A DNA stretch of 64,000 nucleotides from JBGSMF01 sp041740315 (GTDB taxonomy: Bacteria; Chloroflexota; Anaerolineae; Fen-1058): the NCBI GenBank assembly GCA_041740315.1, contig JBGSMF010000307.1:41026-105025 (forward strand). The letters are read 5' to 3'. Every line of letters begins with the position of its first letter. Positions within the stretch are counted from its first letter, which is position 1. A program made the position numbers and the translations under genes. Below the pieces are notes generated by a model. That model was not told the origin of the DNA, ran no database searches, and worked only from the letters and a program-made list of their open reading frames with translations. This document shows, one piece after another, positions 26,112-34,636 of this stretch.

Positions 26112-27400
26112 CTTGGCCCGCTCCTTGCAAGAGGCTTGTTGGCCGAGGGCAAGGGCGGGGCGGGGCGGCCATTCTCTCGCCGGCGGCGGCGCAGCGCGCG
26201 CAGATACACGCCCTCAACTCTGTCAACGATGCGGGCTACGGTGTAGCGCGCCAACACCTTTTGCCTGCCGCGCTCGCCCATCTGGCGCGCCAACGCCGGA
26301 TGATCAATCAAGTGCCGCACGCAGGTCGCCAGTTCGTCCACGTCGGTAGGATCGGTCAGCAGCCCATCTTGCCCCTCGCTGATCAGCGTTGAGACGGATG
26401 GATTGCGAGGGCCGATTACGGGCAGATGTGTCAACCACGCTTCCAAAAAAACGATTCCAAAGGCTTCTCCCTGCGATGGCAACACGAGGCAATCGGCGGC
26501 GTTGAGCGCCTGGGCGCGAGCTTGGTCAGGCAAAGCGCCAAGGTTGACCCATCCCGGCAAGTCTTTATACCGCGCCAACAGTGAGCGCGAATAATCGGTT
26601 TCCGGCCCAATGCTAAACAGGCGCAACTGTGGATACTCGTCGCGCAAGGCGCTATAGGCTTTAATGACCCGGCCAATTCCCTTGTATTCGTCCTTGCGCC
26701 CATAAAACAGCATGACGTAAGCATCCTCTGGCAAGCCAAATTGGCGGCGAACAGTGCGCCGGTCCAGGGTGGGAAATTGTTCGGGGCGCACACCAACACC
26801 GACCGTAGACACCCGCCAGCTATCCAGGCCCATATTGATCAGGTGGATGCGCTCGGCCTCGGTATCGGCAATGCTATGATCACATTCTTGCAGCGCCCGG
26901 CGCATGTAGCCGATGGCAAAAGTGACTGGCTGGTCAAAGTGCAGGTGCGGCGTGATCAACGTGGGGACGCCTTGCGAGCGCGCCGCCCAATGCCCATACG
27001 CCACGTGCGAATAAACCAGGCAGTTGAGATGCACCAGGTCATACTTGCGCGCCCGCCGGCGTATGCTCCAATACATTCCCGGGCAAATAGGGCCGCCGCC
27101 CAAAAAGATAAACGGCTCGTAGCGCCGGGCCTGCGCCGGCCAATAATGGCGCAGCCCAAAATGCAGCATGGCCCACACATAGCCGCGCCGCTGCAGGCTG
27201 CGAAAGCGATAGACGTTGACGCCGTTGCGCCGCTCGTAGCCGGGCAGCTCGTTCCGCCACGTGTGAAAATCGAGCGAGCGGCTGGTGAATACATCCACCT
27301 GGTGGCCGCGGGCGGCCAGCTCCTCCGAAAGATCGGCGATATATTGTTCCGACCCGCCTATGGCCGGAGGATACTGATGAGTGACGTGGAGTAAGCGCAT
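26108..27400 (-). CDS. GT-B glycosyltransferase, family 4
   Basis: The 430-residue protein has THQYPPAIGGSEQYIADLSE (7-26), MLFYGRKDEYKGIGRVIKAY (about 228-247) and LPSQGEAFGIVFLEAWLTHLPV (about 310-331) carrying the E-x7-E pair. The C-terminus ends in an Arg-rich stretch (RALRRRRREN) that could hold it to the membrane surface. It overlaps the next gene by 4 bases. One sugar-transfer step in the cluster; the specific linkage is not readable. Confidence 0.9.
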   Translation of the reverse strand: MRLLHVTHQYPPAIGGSEQYIADLSEELAARGHQVDVFTSRSLDFHTWRNELPGYERRNGVNVYRFRSLQRRGYVWAMLHFGLRHYWPAQARRYEPFIFLGGGPICPGMYWSIRRRARKYDLVHLNCLVYSHVAYGHWAARSQGVPTLITPHLHFDQPVTFAIGYMRRALQECDHSIADTEAERIHLINMGLDSWRVSTVGVGVRPEQFPTLDRRTVRRQFGLPEDAYVMLFYGRKDEYKGIGRVIKAYSALRDEYPQLRLFSIGPETDYSRSLLARYKDLPGWVNLGALPDQARAQALNAADCLVLPSQGEAFGIVFLEAWLTHLPVIGPRNPSVSTLISEGQDGLLTDPTDVDELATCVRHLIDHPALARQMGERGRQKVLARYTVARIVDRVEGVYLRALRRRRRENGRPAPPLPSANKPLARSGPR

Positions 27401-27408
27401 AAACTATA

Positions 27409-28629
27409 TCATTTCTTAAAAGCTGTCAAGCTGTGCAACCACTTGATCAATCGAATAAAACGTCCCCGCTCATAACCCGCCACCAACGCCCGCAGCCGGG
27501 CGACCTCTGCCTCAGACAATGCAAGCTCTAGCTTGGTCAGGCTAAGGTCTTGCGGTGCAGCCTGATCTTGCGCCCTGGCATCACGCGCCTGCGCGCTGGC
27601 AGCCTGGCTAGTCCCCCCTGCGCCAACTGCGACCGGCACAAAACTAGAATGCCAGCCCTTTTTCCCTTCGGCCATGACATAGAGAGTATGTTTCCCTGGC
27701 GACACGCCAGCCGTGTTCCAAGCAAATTGGAAACCGACCGGCCCATAAGCCTCGCCAAAGTGAGTCGTCAAGTCTGCTCGCCAACTGCCATAGTGAGCCT
27801 CGCCCAATTCACAGGCTGGATCATCCAGGTGGTCCAGGTAAATGACAATACGTTCAATTCCTCCCTGCGGTTCAAGTTGGCTGAGCGCCCATCCATCAAT
27901 TGAGACGGTTCCATCTACCTGAGCCTCGGCGGCTGGCGCATCTATAGCCACATAATAATCTTCGGTCAACATTTTTCCGGCCGTGCGGGGTCCCTTGTAG
28001 GCTCGAGCAACACCCCGCCGGTCATGGTAACAAGTCACCATCTCCACGCGAGGGAAGCCGGCCGCTCGAATTGTTTGCAGAAAGCAGGGAACATTGGGGA
28101 CCCACCAATTGGTTGGGTCACCATTTAGCTCTCGATTTTCGTAAAAGCGGCTCAATCCTTCTCCCTCAGAAAATTGCTGGGGCATAATCTCTGATTCAAC
28201 AATAGCATAGCCGCGCGTCACGCTGGCGACCCGTTCCAATGCCAAGATAGGGTTCTTGAGATGATAATACACGCCAAAAAAGAACACAATGTCAAATAGA
28301 CCTAGCTTATTGGGGTGAATGTCATATACATTCATGTGGTAAAACTTGGCCTTTGAATTGAGCACCTCGTGAGCCAAAAAGAACCCCGCCCGAGGCCACG
28401 CATCTATGGACACTACTTCCGCGCCGCGCGATTCGGCCAAGAAAGTGAAATATCCATCTGAACACCCAATATCCAGCACACGCTTGCCGGTCAAGTCTGA
28501 CGGGATCTGAAAAAACCCCCCCCGCTCTAACATATCGCTTGTGCCATGAGTCATGACGCCAGGCGCCAGCTCATAATTGTGAAACCATTGAATTTTATCA
28601 ACCCGGGCTTGAAGATCTTGTTTGTCCAT
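27409..28629 (-). CDS. CmoB-like methyltransferase with Ig-like insert and GRFIRL tail
   Basis: Start ATG 28629 follows an AGGAAA ribosome site (406 residues). The methyltransferase part has QWFHNYELAPGVMTHGTSD, SAM loop VLDIGCSDGYFTFLAESRGA and FFFGVYYHLKNPI. From about 232 to 335 lies a beta-rich domain (VDGTVSIDGWALSQLEPQGG ... VGFQFAWNTAGVSPGKHTLY), like the Ig-type add-on domains of cell-surface proteins but here behind a cytosolic enzyme without a signal peptide; it may bind the glycan. The tail VARLRALVAGYERGRF then IRLIKWLHSL is the shared one. It overlaps the upstream GT2 gene by 32 bases. Confidence 0.75.
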   Translation of the reverse strand: MDKQDLQARVDKIQWFHNYELAPGVMTHGTSDMLERGGFFQIPSDLTGKRVLDIGCSDGYFTFLAESRGAEVVSIDAWPRAGFFLAHEVLNSKAKFYHMNVYDIHPNKLGLFDIVFFFGVYYHLKNPILALERVASVTRGYAIVESEIMPQQFSEGEGLSRFYENRELNGDPTNWWVPNVPCFLQTIRAAGFPRVEMVTCYHDRRGVARAYKGPRTAGKMLTEDYYVAIDAPAAEAQVDGTVSIDGWALSQLEPQGGIERIVIYLDHLDDPACELGEAHYGSWRADLTTHFGEAYGPVGFQFAWNTAGVSPGKHTLYVMAEGKKGWHSSFVPVAVGAGGTSQAASAQARDARAQDQAAPQDLSLTKLELALSEAEVARLRALVAGYERGRFIRLIKWLHSLTAFKK

Positions 28630-30061
28630 GTTCTTTTTCCTCACCTGATTTTGAAGCTTCAATCCTTTGCAACTGGGCTAGCGCCTGCGCCAATCTGTCA
28701 ATATCACGCACGCTCTGGGCCACATCGCGCCTCTGGTCTTCGATGCTGCCCAGCACTTGCTTCATGATATGCAATATGGCAATCTGCGTGAAGGCGCTTT
28801 CGGCCTGAGAGTCTACCACGCTGCGGTTAAACATTACTTGCTGTTGCAGCATGGGCAGCACATACCAGCGTGTAGAGATATTGTTCCACGCCTCACGAAA
28901 CGCCGCTATGCCGCTTCCCAGCACGGGAGCATTTGAGTGAAAAGGCTGCTCTTTAACCTCCCACTGAGCCGCCAGCCTGCCCCACACACTTTGGGCCAAG
29001 TCCGATTCGGACATTTGGCCAGAGGCCGCTTTTTGCACTTGGGCGCCAATCGCGTGCTCTTCGGTATACTCTAATTGGGTATACAAAGTCTCCAGGGGTT
29101 GGTCTTGGACACAGCTATTCTGCAAGTCAGATACCATTGCCAGCAGTTCGTTCCACTCTTTCTGGGGGTCTTGGCTTTGGGCAATCCCGCCTGGGCGCAA
29201 GCGAAAAGCCAGAATTTCGGGCAATGAAAGCACCAGTCGCACATAGGCGTCTCGCACGGCCATCATTTCGACCGTGCGGCCCAACTGCTTGGCCCAATTC
29301 ATTTCGGCCGGTGCGAATTCCTGCCCAAGCCACAGCAGGGGTTTGTGCTTGAACAGCAACCGCAAGCGTCCATAATGCAACATTGCCTTTTGCATGTAAC
29401 TGGCCGGTTGGGTCGCAGTGGATTCATAATGCGTCACCACGGCGGCCGGAGCATAAACCACGCGCAGGCCGGCTGCGCGCGCCCGGTAGCACCAATCGGT
29501 ATCCTCATAATAAGCCGGCGCAAAGCCCTCGTCGAGCGGCCCGATTTTGGCAAAAGTGGAACGCGTCAGAGCAAGCGAAGCACCCGTGACAAAATCAACG
29601 TCGCGCAATTGGTCATACTGGCCCGTGTCCGGCTCGCGCCGCCCAATATGTTCTGATCTGCCGTCCACACCATACAAATAGGCCCCGGCATGTTGAATCG
29701 TCCCATCTGGATAAAGAATCTTGCACCCCACAATGCCTATCGCAGGATCATCCAACACCTTGACCAGCGCCGCCAGCCAACCCGTATGTACAACCGTATC
29801 CTGATTCAGCAACACCAACACATCACCGGTGGCGGCGCGCAGCCCAATATTGTTGCCCGCGGCAAAGCCCAGGTTGCGCTCGTTGCGAATCAGCTTGACC
29901 TGGGGGTAATGCTCCGCCACCCAATCCGCCGAGCCATCTGTGGAACCATTATCCACGACGATGACCTCAAAATCGGGATATTCCTGAGCAAATACCGACG
30001 CCAGGCAATCTGCCATATAATCCTTTCCATTCCAAGCCAACACAATCACTGAGGCTTTCAT
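28598..30061 (-). CDS. GT2 glycosyltransferase (rhamnosyltransferase type) with C-terminal QQ-FN module
   Basis: The 487-residue protein has a GT-A domain at 1-250: SVIVLAWNGKDYMADCLASV, VIVVDNGSTDGSADWV, LLNQDTVVH (metal site N-Q-D) and DEGFAPAYYEDTDWCYRARA (catalytic base region). This is the rhamnosyl/galactofuranosyl-type pattern. The C-terminal part, about 340-487, carries NAPVLGSGIAAFREAWNNIS then WYVLPMLQQQVMFN and coiled coil, the module also in 20942 and 24762. It starts 3 bases after the upstream methyltransferase stop. It likely extends the glycan backbone. Confidence 0.87.
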   Translation of the reverse strand: MKASVIVLAWNGKDYMADCLASVFAQEYPDFEVIVVDNGSTDGSADWVAEHYPQVKLIRNERNLGFAAGNNIGLRAATGDVLVLLNQDTVVHTGWLAALVKVLDDPAIGIVGCKILYPDGTIQHAGAYLYGVDGRSEHIGRREPDTGQYDQLRDVDFVTGASLALTRSTFAKIGPLDEGFAPAYYEDTDWCYRARAAGLRVVYAPAAVVTHYESTATQPASYMQKAMLHYGRLRLLFKHKPLLWLGQEFAPAEMNWAKQLGRTVEMMAVRDAYVRLVLSLPEILAFRLRPGGIAQSQDPQKEWNELLAMVSDLQNSCVQDQPLETLYTQLEYTEEHAIGAQVQKAASGQMSESDLAQSVWGRLAAQWEVKEQPFHSNAPVLGSGIAAFREAWNNISTRWYVLPMLQQQVMFNRSVVDSQAESAFTQIAILHIMKQVLGSIEDQRRDVAQSVRDIDRLAQALAQLQRIEASKSGEEKEHGQTRSSSPG

Positions 30062-30064
30062 GGT

Positions 30065-30991
30065 TTACCTTCCTAGCGCCTTGCGGGCTTGTTTCATCAA
30101 TCGAATAAAACGCCCTCGCTCATAGCCCGCCACCAATTCCTGCAAGCGGGCGATTTCGGCATCGCGTTCGGCCAACGCGCGGTTTGATGCAGCCAGGGGG
30201 CTTTGCTGAGACCTGGCTTGTTTTGGCTCGGGCAAAGCGGGCCGTTCAGGCGTGTTCCATGCCCGGATCACCCCATGATAAGGCCCAGGCTGCCCATCGC
30301 GATAGTCCAGGCGAAATTCTGAGAACCACTCCCAGCCAGCAAAACCGGCGCTTTGCACCATCGCTTCAAAGCATGAACGAGTGGGAAACCACCATCCGTC
30401 GCCGCGGTGATGGCCTACAAAAAGCGCCACGGGTTCTGGGCTTGAATCGGGCTGAATCACAGTGGCGATGATAGCCGTCTCGCGGGTGACCCGCTGGAGT
30501 TGCCACAAGGCCCGCGCCGGATCGGTCAGGTGAATCAATAGACTGCCGCAGAAAACCAGGTCATGCATCCCCACCGTCTCGGGCGAAACATCGTAAATTG
30601 ACAGTTCGATTTTCTGGACGCGGGATTTTAGGGCCTGCTGCGCCAGTTGCAGTGGGTCTCGCAAGTAGCGCAAGCCTTCTTCGGCGGTCTTGTCTGGTTT
30701 GTAGCACGGGCCAAAATCGTGGGCGAGCCAGGCCGGCAAGTCAACCGCCGTCACGCGCGCGCCGCGCCGTTCCAGCTCGAAAGAGAAAAAGCCGCTGGCA
30801 GCGCCAACATCAAGAGCTGTTTTGCCTGTCAAATCCTCCGGTAGGCCATAGTAGCGCAAGTAAGGGCGATGATCGTAAATGCCCGGAGTGAGCAGGCCAT
30901 TCCCCAGGTCGAGCGTGTGATACCATTCTAAAGAGTCAACCTGCCGGCGCAATTCGGCCAGGTCAATGGTTGATGGACTGTTTTGTGACAC
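30065..30991 (-). CDS. CmoB-like methyltransferase with GRFIRL tail (paralog of 22732-23655)
   Basis: The 308-residue protein uses a GTG start at 30991 after AGGAG. It has WYHTLDLGNGLLTPGIYDHR, SAM loop ALDVGAASGFFSFELERRGA and VFCGSLLIHLTDP, near-identical in layout to 22732-23655. The tail DAEIARLQELVAGYERGRF then IRLMKQARKALGR is the shared one. Likely role: methylation of a sugar or carrier during glycan synthesis. It belongs to the same tight operon. Confidence 0.8.
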   Translation of the reverse strand: MSQNSPSTIDLAELRRQVDSLEWYHTLDLGNGLLTPGIYDHRPYLRYYGLPEDLTGKTALDVGAASGFFSFELERRGARVTAVDLPAWLAHDFGPCYKPDKTAEEGLRYLRDPLQLAQQALKSRVQKIELSIYDVSPETVGMHDLVFCGSLLIHLTDPARALWQLQRVTRETAIIATVIQPDSSPEPVALFVGHHRGDGWWFPTRSCFEAMVQSAGFAGWEWFSEFRLDYRDGQPGPYHGVIRAWNTPERPALPEPKQARSQQSPLAASNRALAERDAEIARLQELVAGYERGRFIRLMKQARKALGR

Positions 30992-31022
30992 TTGTCTCCT
31001 TTCAGGGATGCGGCATATTCAA

Positions 31023-32396
31023 TCAACCGCCGCGCAACCACTTTGTCAGCCTGATAAAGCGCCCTCGCTCGTAGCCTGCCACCAATTTCTGCAAGCGGGC
31101 GATTTCGGCGTCGCGCTCGGCTATGGCAGCGGCATTGCCCGACGTCAATGTTGTCAGGCCGGCCGCGCGATCGGGGGCCAGGCGCGCTTGTTGGCAGAAA
31201 CGTGCGATTGGCTGGCACACCTTTTCCCACGTAAAATCTGGCCGCACCTGTTCAAAGTGGGCGCGATAGGTCCCCCGAAGATCAGGCGTATCCAGCAGTT
31301 GAACAATAGCGCCCGCAATCGCCTCAGTGTCTTGCGGCGGCACAACCTGGCCCAGGCCATAGCGTGTGACCAGTTCGCTCGTCGTATCGCCCCCGTTCAC
31401 AACCATCGGCAGCCCGGCCCAGATGTAATCGAGCATGCGCGTGCGAAAGGCAAAGTGGGTCTCCAGGGCCTCACGATGGAGTGACGCGCCGATATCGGCT
31501 TCGAGCAGATAGCTGGGCCATAATTCATAGGGAACCCAATCGCCAAAGAATATGACCTTGCCAGTCAGGCCCAGGCGGTCGCTCAGCTCCACCGTCTTGG
31601 CGCGCATCGGCATATCTGGCACAGCGGCATTTGGGTGCCTGGTCGCCGGAAACACCAAGCGAACATCGGGCCGCTTTTCCGCCACGCGAGCGATAGCCTG
31701 CACCAGGCTAAGCGGATCGAGCCATTCCCATAATCCTCCGCCCCACAATACCACCCGATCGTTCAGGCCGATGCCGGGTATCACGCCCTTTATCACCGGC
31801 GCATCGTGTTCGAGCGGGCGCGAGGGCAGGCCAAATGGAACAATGTCAATCAATTGATAGAGCATCTGGTCAGCGGGAAAAGTATATGGATTAATGCGGC
31901 CCAAGGCATCTAGCACGCCCAACCAATAATCTCGCTGGCGCTGGTTGGCGCAAAAGAAAAAATCGCCGGCCAAGGCGGCCCGGCGCATGGTCTCTAAACG
32001 GTTGGTGAAGCTTGGCATCTGCTGATCGAGCGGCAGGCGTGAATGAAGCTGTAGAGGCTCGAAAGTGTATGGATACGTTGCTTCAATCACCAGCGGCTTG
32101 CCGCATTGGCTCAATTGAGGGAAATCCAGCAACAGGTCGCCGGTGAACAGCAGCACATCGGCTTGGGTGATGGCTGGGACAATCGAATCCCAGCCACCTC
32201 TTGCATAAACAAAGGAGGCAAATCTTTCGTCCGGCAAGCCAGGCCCAGGGGTTGCCAGCGTGACGCTCAATGGCCCAGCAAGCGCCCGAGCCATTTCCCA
32301 ATGGCGGATGCCTGGGCCGGCCATACGGGCGTTCACAACATCGTGCGCAATGAGCAGTATGTGCGGTTTAGATTTAGGGTTAGGCTCTGGGGACAT
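31023..32396 (-). CDS. GT-B glycosyltransferase with GRFIRL tail
   Basis: I choose ATG 32396 (MSPEPNPKSKPHILLIAHDV, 457 residues) after AGGAG; the frame extends to 32615 but that part is translated palindromic repeat. The N-terminal half has AHDVVNARMAGPGIRHWEMA, and the C-terminal half has VVLWGGGLWEWLDPLSLVQA, IGASLHREALETHFAFRTRM and DYIWAGLPMVVNGGDTT. This resembles distant GT4 enzymes where E-x7-E is not clear. The last 30 residues, DAEIARLQKLVAGYERGRF then IRLTKWLRGG, are the same tail as on four methyltransferases. It is the only glycosyltransferase with that tail here. Confidence 0.75.
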   Translation of the reverse strand: MSPEPNPKSKPHILLIAHDVVNARMAGPGIRHWEMARALAGPLSVTLATPGPGLPDERFASFVYARGGWDSIVPAITQADVLLFTGDLLLDFPQLSQCGKPLVIEATYPYTFEPLQLHSRLPLDQQMPSFTNRLETMRRAALAGDFFFCANQRQRDYWLGVLDALGRINPYTFPADQMLYQLIDIVPFGLPSRPLEHDAPVIKGVIPGIGLNDRVVLWGGGLWEWLDPLSLVQAIARVAEKRPDVRLVFPATRHPNAAVPDMPMRAKTVELSDRLGLTGKVIFFGDWVPYELWPSYLLEADIGASLHREALETHFAFRTRMLDYIWAGLPMVVNGGDTTSELVTRYGLGQVVPPQDTEAIAGAIVQLLDTPDLRGTYRAHFEQVRPDFTWEKVCQPIARFCQQARLAPDRAAGLTTLTSGNAAAIAERDAEIARLQKLVAGYERGRFIRLTKWLRGG

Positions 32397-32460
32397 TTCG
32401 TTGCTCCTATCGTCAGATAGTATCTTGTCAGTCAAATCTTTGCTTTTCCGGCAAAGAAAA

Positions 32461-32565
32461 TTCACCACGAACCCCCTGCCTACGGTGGGGGCAGGTGTCA
32501 CAAAGGAACACGAAGGAAAACTCGAGCCTTTTCTTTGTGTCCCTTGGTGTACTTGGTGGTAAAAA
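32461..32565. repeat. CACCACGAA/CACAAAG palindromic repeat
   Basis: TTCACCACGAA...GTCACAAAGGAACACGAAGG on the left pairs with TTTGTGTCCCTTGGTGTACT and TGGTGGT on the right. It also contains an inner CCCCCTGCC...GGGGGCAGG hairpin. It separates the epimerase gene from the GT gene and may weaken read-through between them. Confidence 0.65.
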
Positions 32566-32607
32566 TGCCCCCTGTTTGGTTCCGGCTTGGCCGGGTTAAG
32601 AAAGATA

Positions 32608-33744
32608 TTACACAATTAAACCACGTTTGTCCATCTCGCTCTTGGCGGCCTGCACGCGCTCGTCGGATGTTTGCGACCTGACCCAGGCGATGAGATCGCC
32701 GATGCCATTTTCCAATTCTATCTGGGCTTCAAAGCCCAACAAGGTGGATGTCTTGCGTGTATCGGCATAGCAGTGCCGGATGTCGCCTGCTCTGAACTGA
32801 TCTACAACCTGCGGGGGGATGTCTTTGCCCAGGCGCTTTGCCAGCAAACGGGCCATCGCCAACACCGAGGTCGGGCGTCCAGTCCCAACATTGATGCTCT
32901 CGTAATCTGCGCCGGGCTGCTCCAAGGCCTGCACCGTGGCCCGAGCCACATCCTTGACGTGGATAAAATCTCGCAATTGCTGGCCGTCCTCAAAAATGAG
33001 CGGGGGCTGATCATTCAACAAGCGGGCTGAAAAGATGGCGCCAATGCCGGTATAGGGATTGGACAGGGCCTGGCGGGGGCCATAGGTATTAAAGTAACGC
33101 AGCGCCACCGTGGGGATGCTGTATGCGCGCCCAATGACAAGCGCCAACTCTTCGTGATCTCGCTTGGTAATGGCATAGGTCGAGGTGGGATAAAGCGGCT
33201 TGTCTTCCGCGGTGGGGATGGGGCGCACCGCAATATTGCAGAGAGGGCAGCGCATTTCCCATTCGTGAGCTTTTAACTGCTCAAGCGGGCGCATCTTGGG
33301 AAATACCGGCCCGCAGCTCGAACATTGGTATGCGCCTTCGCCATAGAGCGACATGGATGAAGCCACAACCAGCTTGCCTATAGGAGGCTTTTCTTCAGCC
33401 AGCACTTGCAGCAGAGATGCGGTGGCCATGGTGTTTTTGCGCACATAGCGCTCAATCTCGTACATAGACTGGCCCACTCCCACAACCGCCGCCTGATGAA
33501 TGACTGCCGTCACCTGGCGCAGAGCCTCGCGCAAGGCGGCCTTGTCGCTCACGTCTGCCTTGATCAGCTCGATCTGCTTGGAGAGATAAGAGGGAATATT
33601 TTGCGCCTCGCCGTGCACCTGAGGCTCAAGACTGTCCAATACAACAACAGAATAGCCTCGTTCCAACAGTAAATCCACCGTGTACGAGCCGATGAACCCG
33701 GCTCCCCCGATCACCAACACACGCTCAGACTTGATCTGCTTCAT
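32608..33744 (-). CDS. NAD-dependent SDR epimerase/dehydratase with zinc-ribbon insertion
   Basis: Start ATG 33744 follows AAGGAA (378 residues). It has the nucleotide-binding VLVIGGAGFIGSYTVDLLLE, AAVVGVGQSMYE, the SSMSLYGEG active-site strand and the catalytic YAITK (Tyr-x3-Lys) of extended SDR enzymes. Between the Ser strand and YxxxK is an insertion with CSSCGP and MRCPLCN, about 33 residues apart, probably a zinc site. It likely makes an epimerised UDP- or dTDP-sugar donor for the cluster. The insertion is rare among GalE-like enzymes in my experience. Precise product sugar unknown. Confidence 0.8.
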   Translation of the reverse strand: MKQIKSERVLVIGGAGFIGSYTVDLLLERGYSVVVLDSLEPQVHGEAQNIPSYLSKQIELIKADVSDKAALREALRQVTAVIHQAAVVGVGQSMYEIERYVRKNTMATASLLQVLAEEKPPIGKLVVASSMSLYGEGAYQCSSCGPVFPKMRPLEQLKAHEWEMRCPLCNIAVRPIPTAEDKPLYPTSTYAITKRDHEELALVIGRAYSIPTVALRYFNTYGPRQALSNPYTGIGAIFSARLLNDQPPLIFEDGQQLRDFIHVKDVARATVQALEQPGADYESINVGTGRPTSVLAMARLLAKRLGKDIPPQVVDQFRAGDIRHCYADTRKTSTLLGFEAQIELENGIGDLIAWVRSQTSDERVQAAKSEMDKRGLIV

Positions 33745-33796
33745 AAAATTCCTTTCCAATCAACGTCATAAATTTGCATATCTACCATCTGGTAAC

Positions 33797-34633
33797 TCAA
33801 CGCGGCGCAAGCTTGGCGCGCCATTCGCTCAAACGGCGCATGAGCCGGACAAAACGGCCGCGCTCATAGGCAGCCACCATCTCCTGTAAGCGAGTGATCT
33901 CTGCGTCTTTTTCTGCCAAGGTCTGTTTGGCCGCGATCAACGCCTGAGCCATTGCCTCATCCGGCCCGGCGGCCAATTGGTTGCGCAGCTCTAGTGTCGA
34001 GGCGCGCAGATCAGTTTTTTCTTTCTCCAGCAGCCAGATTTTTCTTTCGTATTCTCGCGCCAGGCGATGCAGGGGGTCTTTTCTGCGCCGGAAACGCGCG
34101 GCCCAGGGCGTGACAAATGAAGCGTCGAAATCCACATCGCGGAAAAAACCGTGCCGCGCAAACAACTCTCCCCAATATTCTGGAGCCTGAACGTTAACAT
34201 GCGTTGCCTCTTTGTAGTCAAAAGGCGTAGACGAAAACAAAATATCGTCGCTGTGTTGGCAGAAATTTGCCGCCGCTCGCTCGGCTTCAGGGAGGGGCAA
34301 ATGCTCCAAAACCTCGATGCAAACAATGAGATCGTATTTTTGGGGAAAAGGCTCGGCCACCGAGCCTACCCAGCAATAAGGGCGAATGTCCTCAAACACA
34401 TTTTGAATTGCAAATTCAGAAACATCTATCCCAAAGGCAAGCACTCTCCGTTTGCGCAAGGCTTCCACTAAAAAGCCCAACGCACAACCCGCGTCCAGCG
34501 CCGTAGTGGGATTAATATCGCTTACAATCCGATCGGCAATACGGCCAAAAAAGCGCAGCCATTCTTCGTCGCGCCTGTATGGCCGCCCACATTCATGAGC
34601 ATAGTAATAAGCATTATACAGATTGGGGTCCAC
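33797..34633 (-). CDS. Class I methyltransferase with GRFVRL tail
   Basis: The 278-residue protein starts with GTG 34633, 3 bases after the Wzt-like gene stop. It has YYAHECGRPYRRDEEWLRFF, the SAM loop ALDAGCALGFLVEALRKRRV (about 45-64) and LIVCIEVLEHLP (about 102-113). A long coiled coil (about 195-245) joins it to DAEITRLQEMVAAYERGRF then VRLMRRLSEW. It may modify the non-reducing end of the chain, as Wzt-coupled terminators such as WbdD do, but that is only inferred from adjacency to the ABC ATPase. Confidence 0.75.
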   Translation of the reverse strand: MDPNLYNAYYYAHECGRPYRRDEEWLRFFGRIADRIVSDINPTTALDAGCALGFLVEALRKRRVLAFGIDVSEFAIQNVFEDIRPYCWVGSVAEPFPQKYDLIVCIEVLEHLPLPEAERAAANFCQHSDDILFSSTPFDYKEATHVNVQAPEYWGELFARHGFFRDVDFDASFVTPWAARFRRRKDPLHRLAREYERKIWLLEKEKTDLRASTLELRNQLAAGPDEAMAQALIAAKQTLAEKDAEITRLQEMVAAYERGRFVRLMRRLSEWRAKLAPR

Positions 34634-34636
34634 GCT

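Noticed and set aside
32397..32615. N-terminal 73-residue extension of the GT at 31023
   Set aside because: It is translated palindromic repeat, and a good ribosome site stands before ATG 32396.
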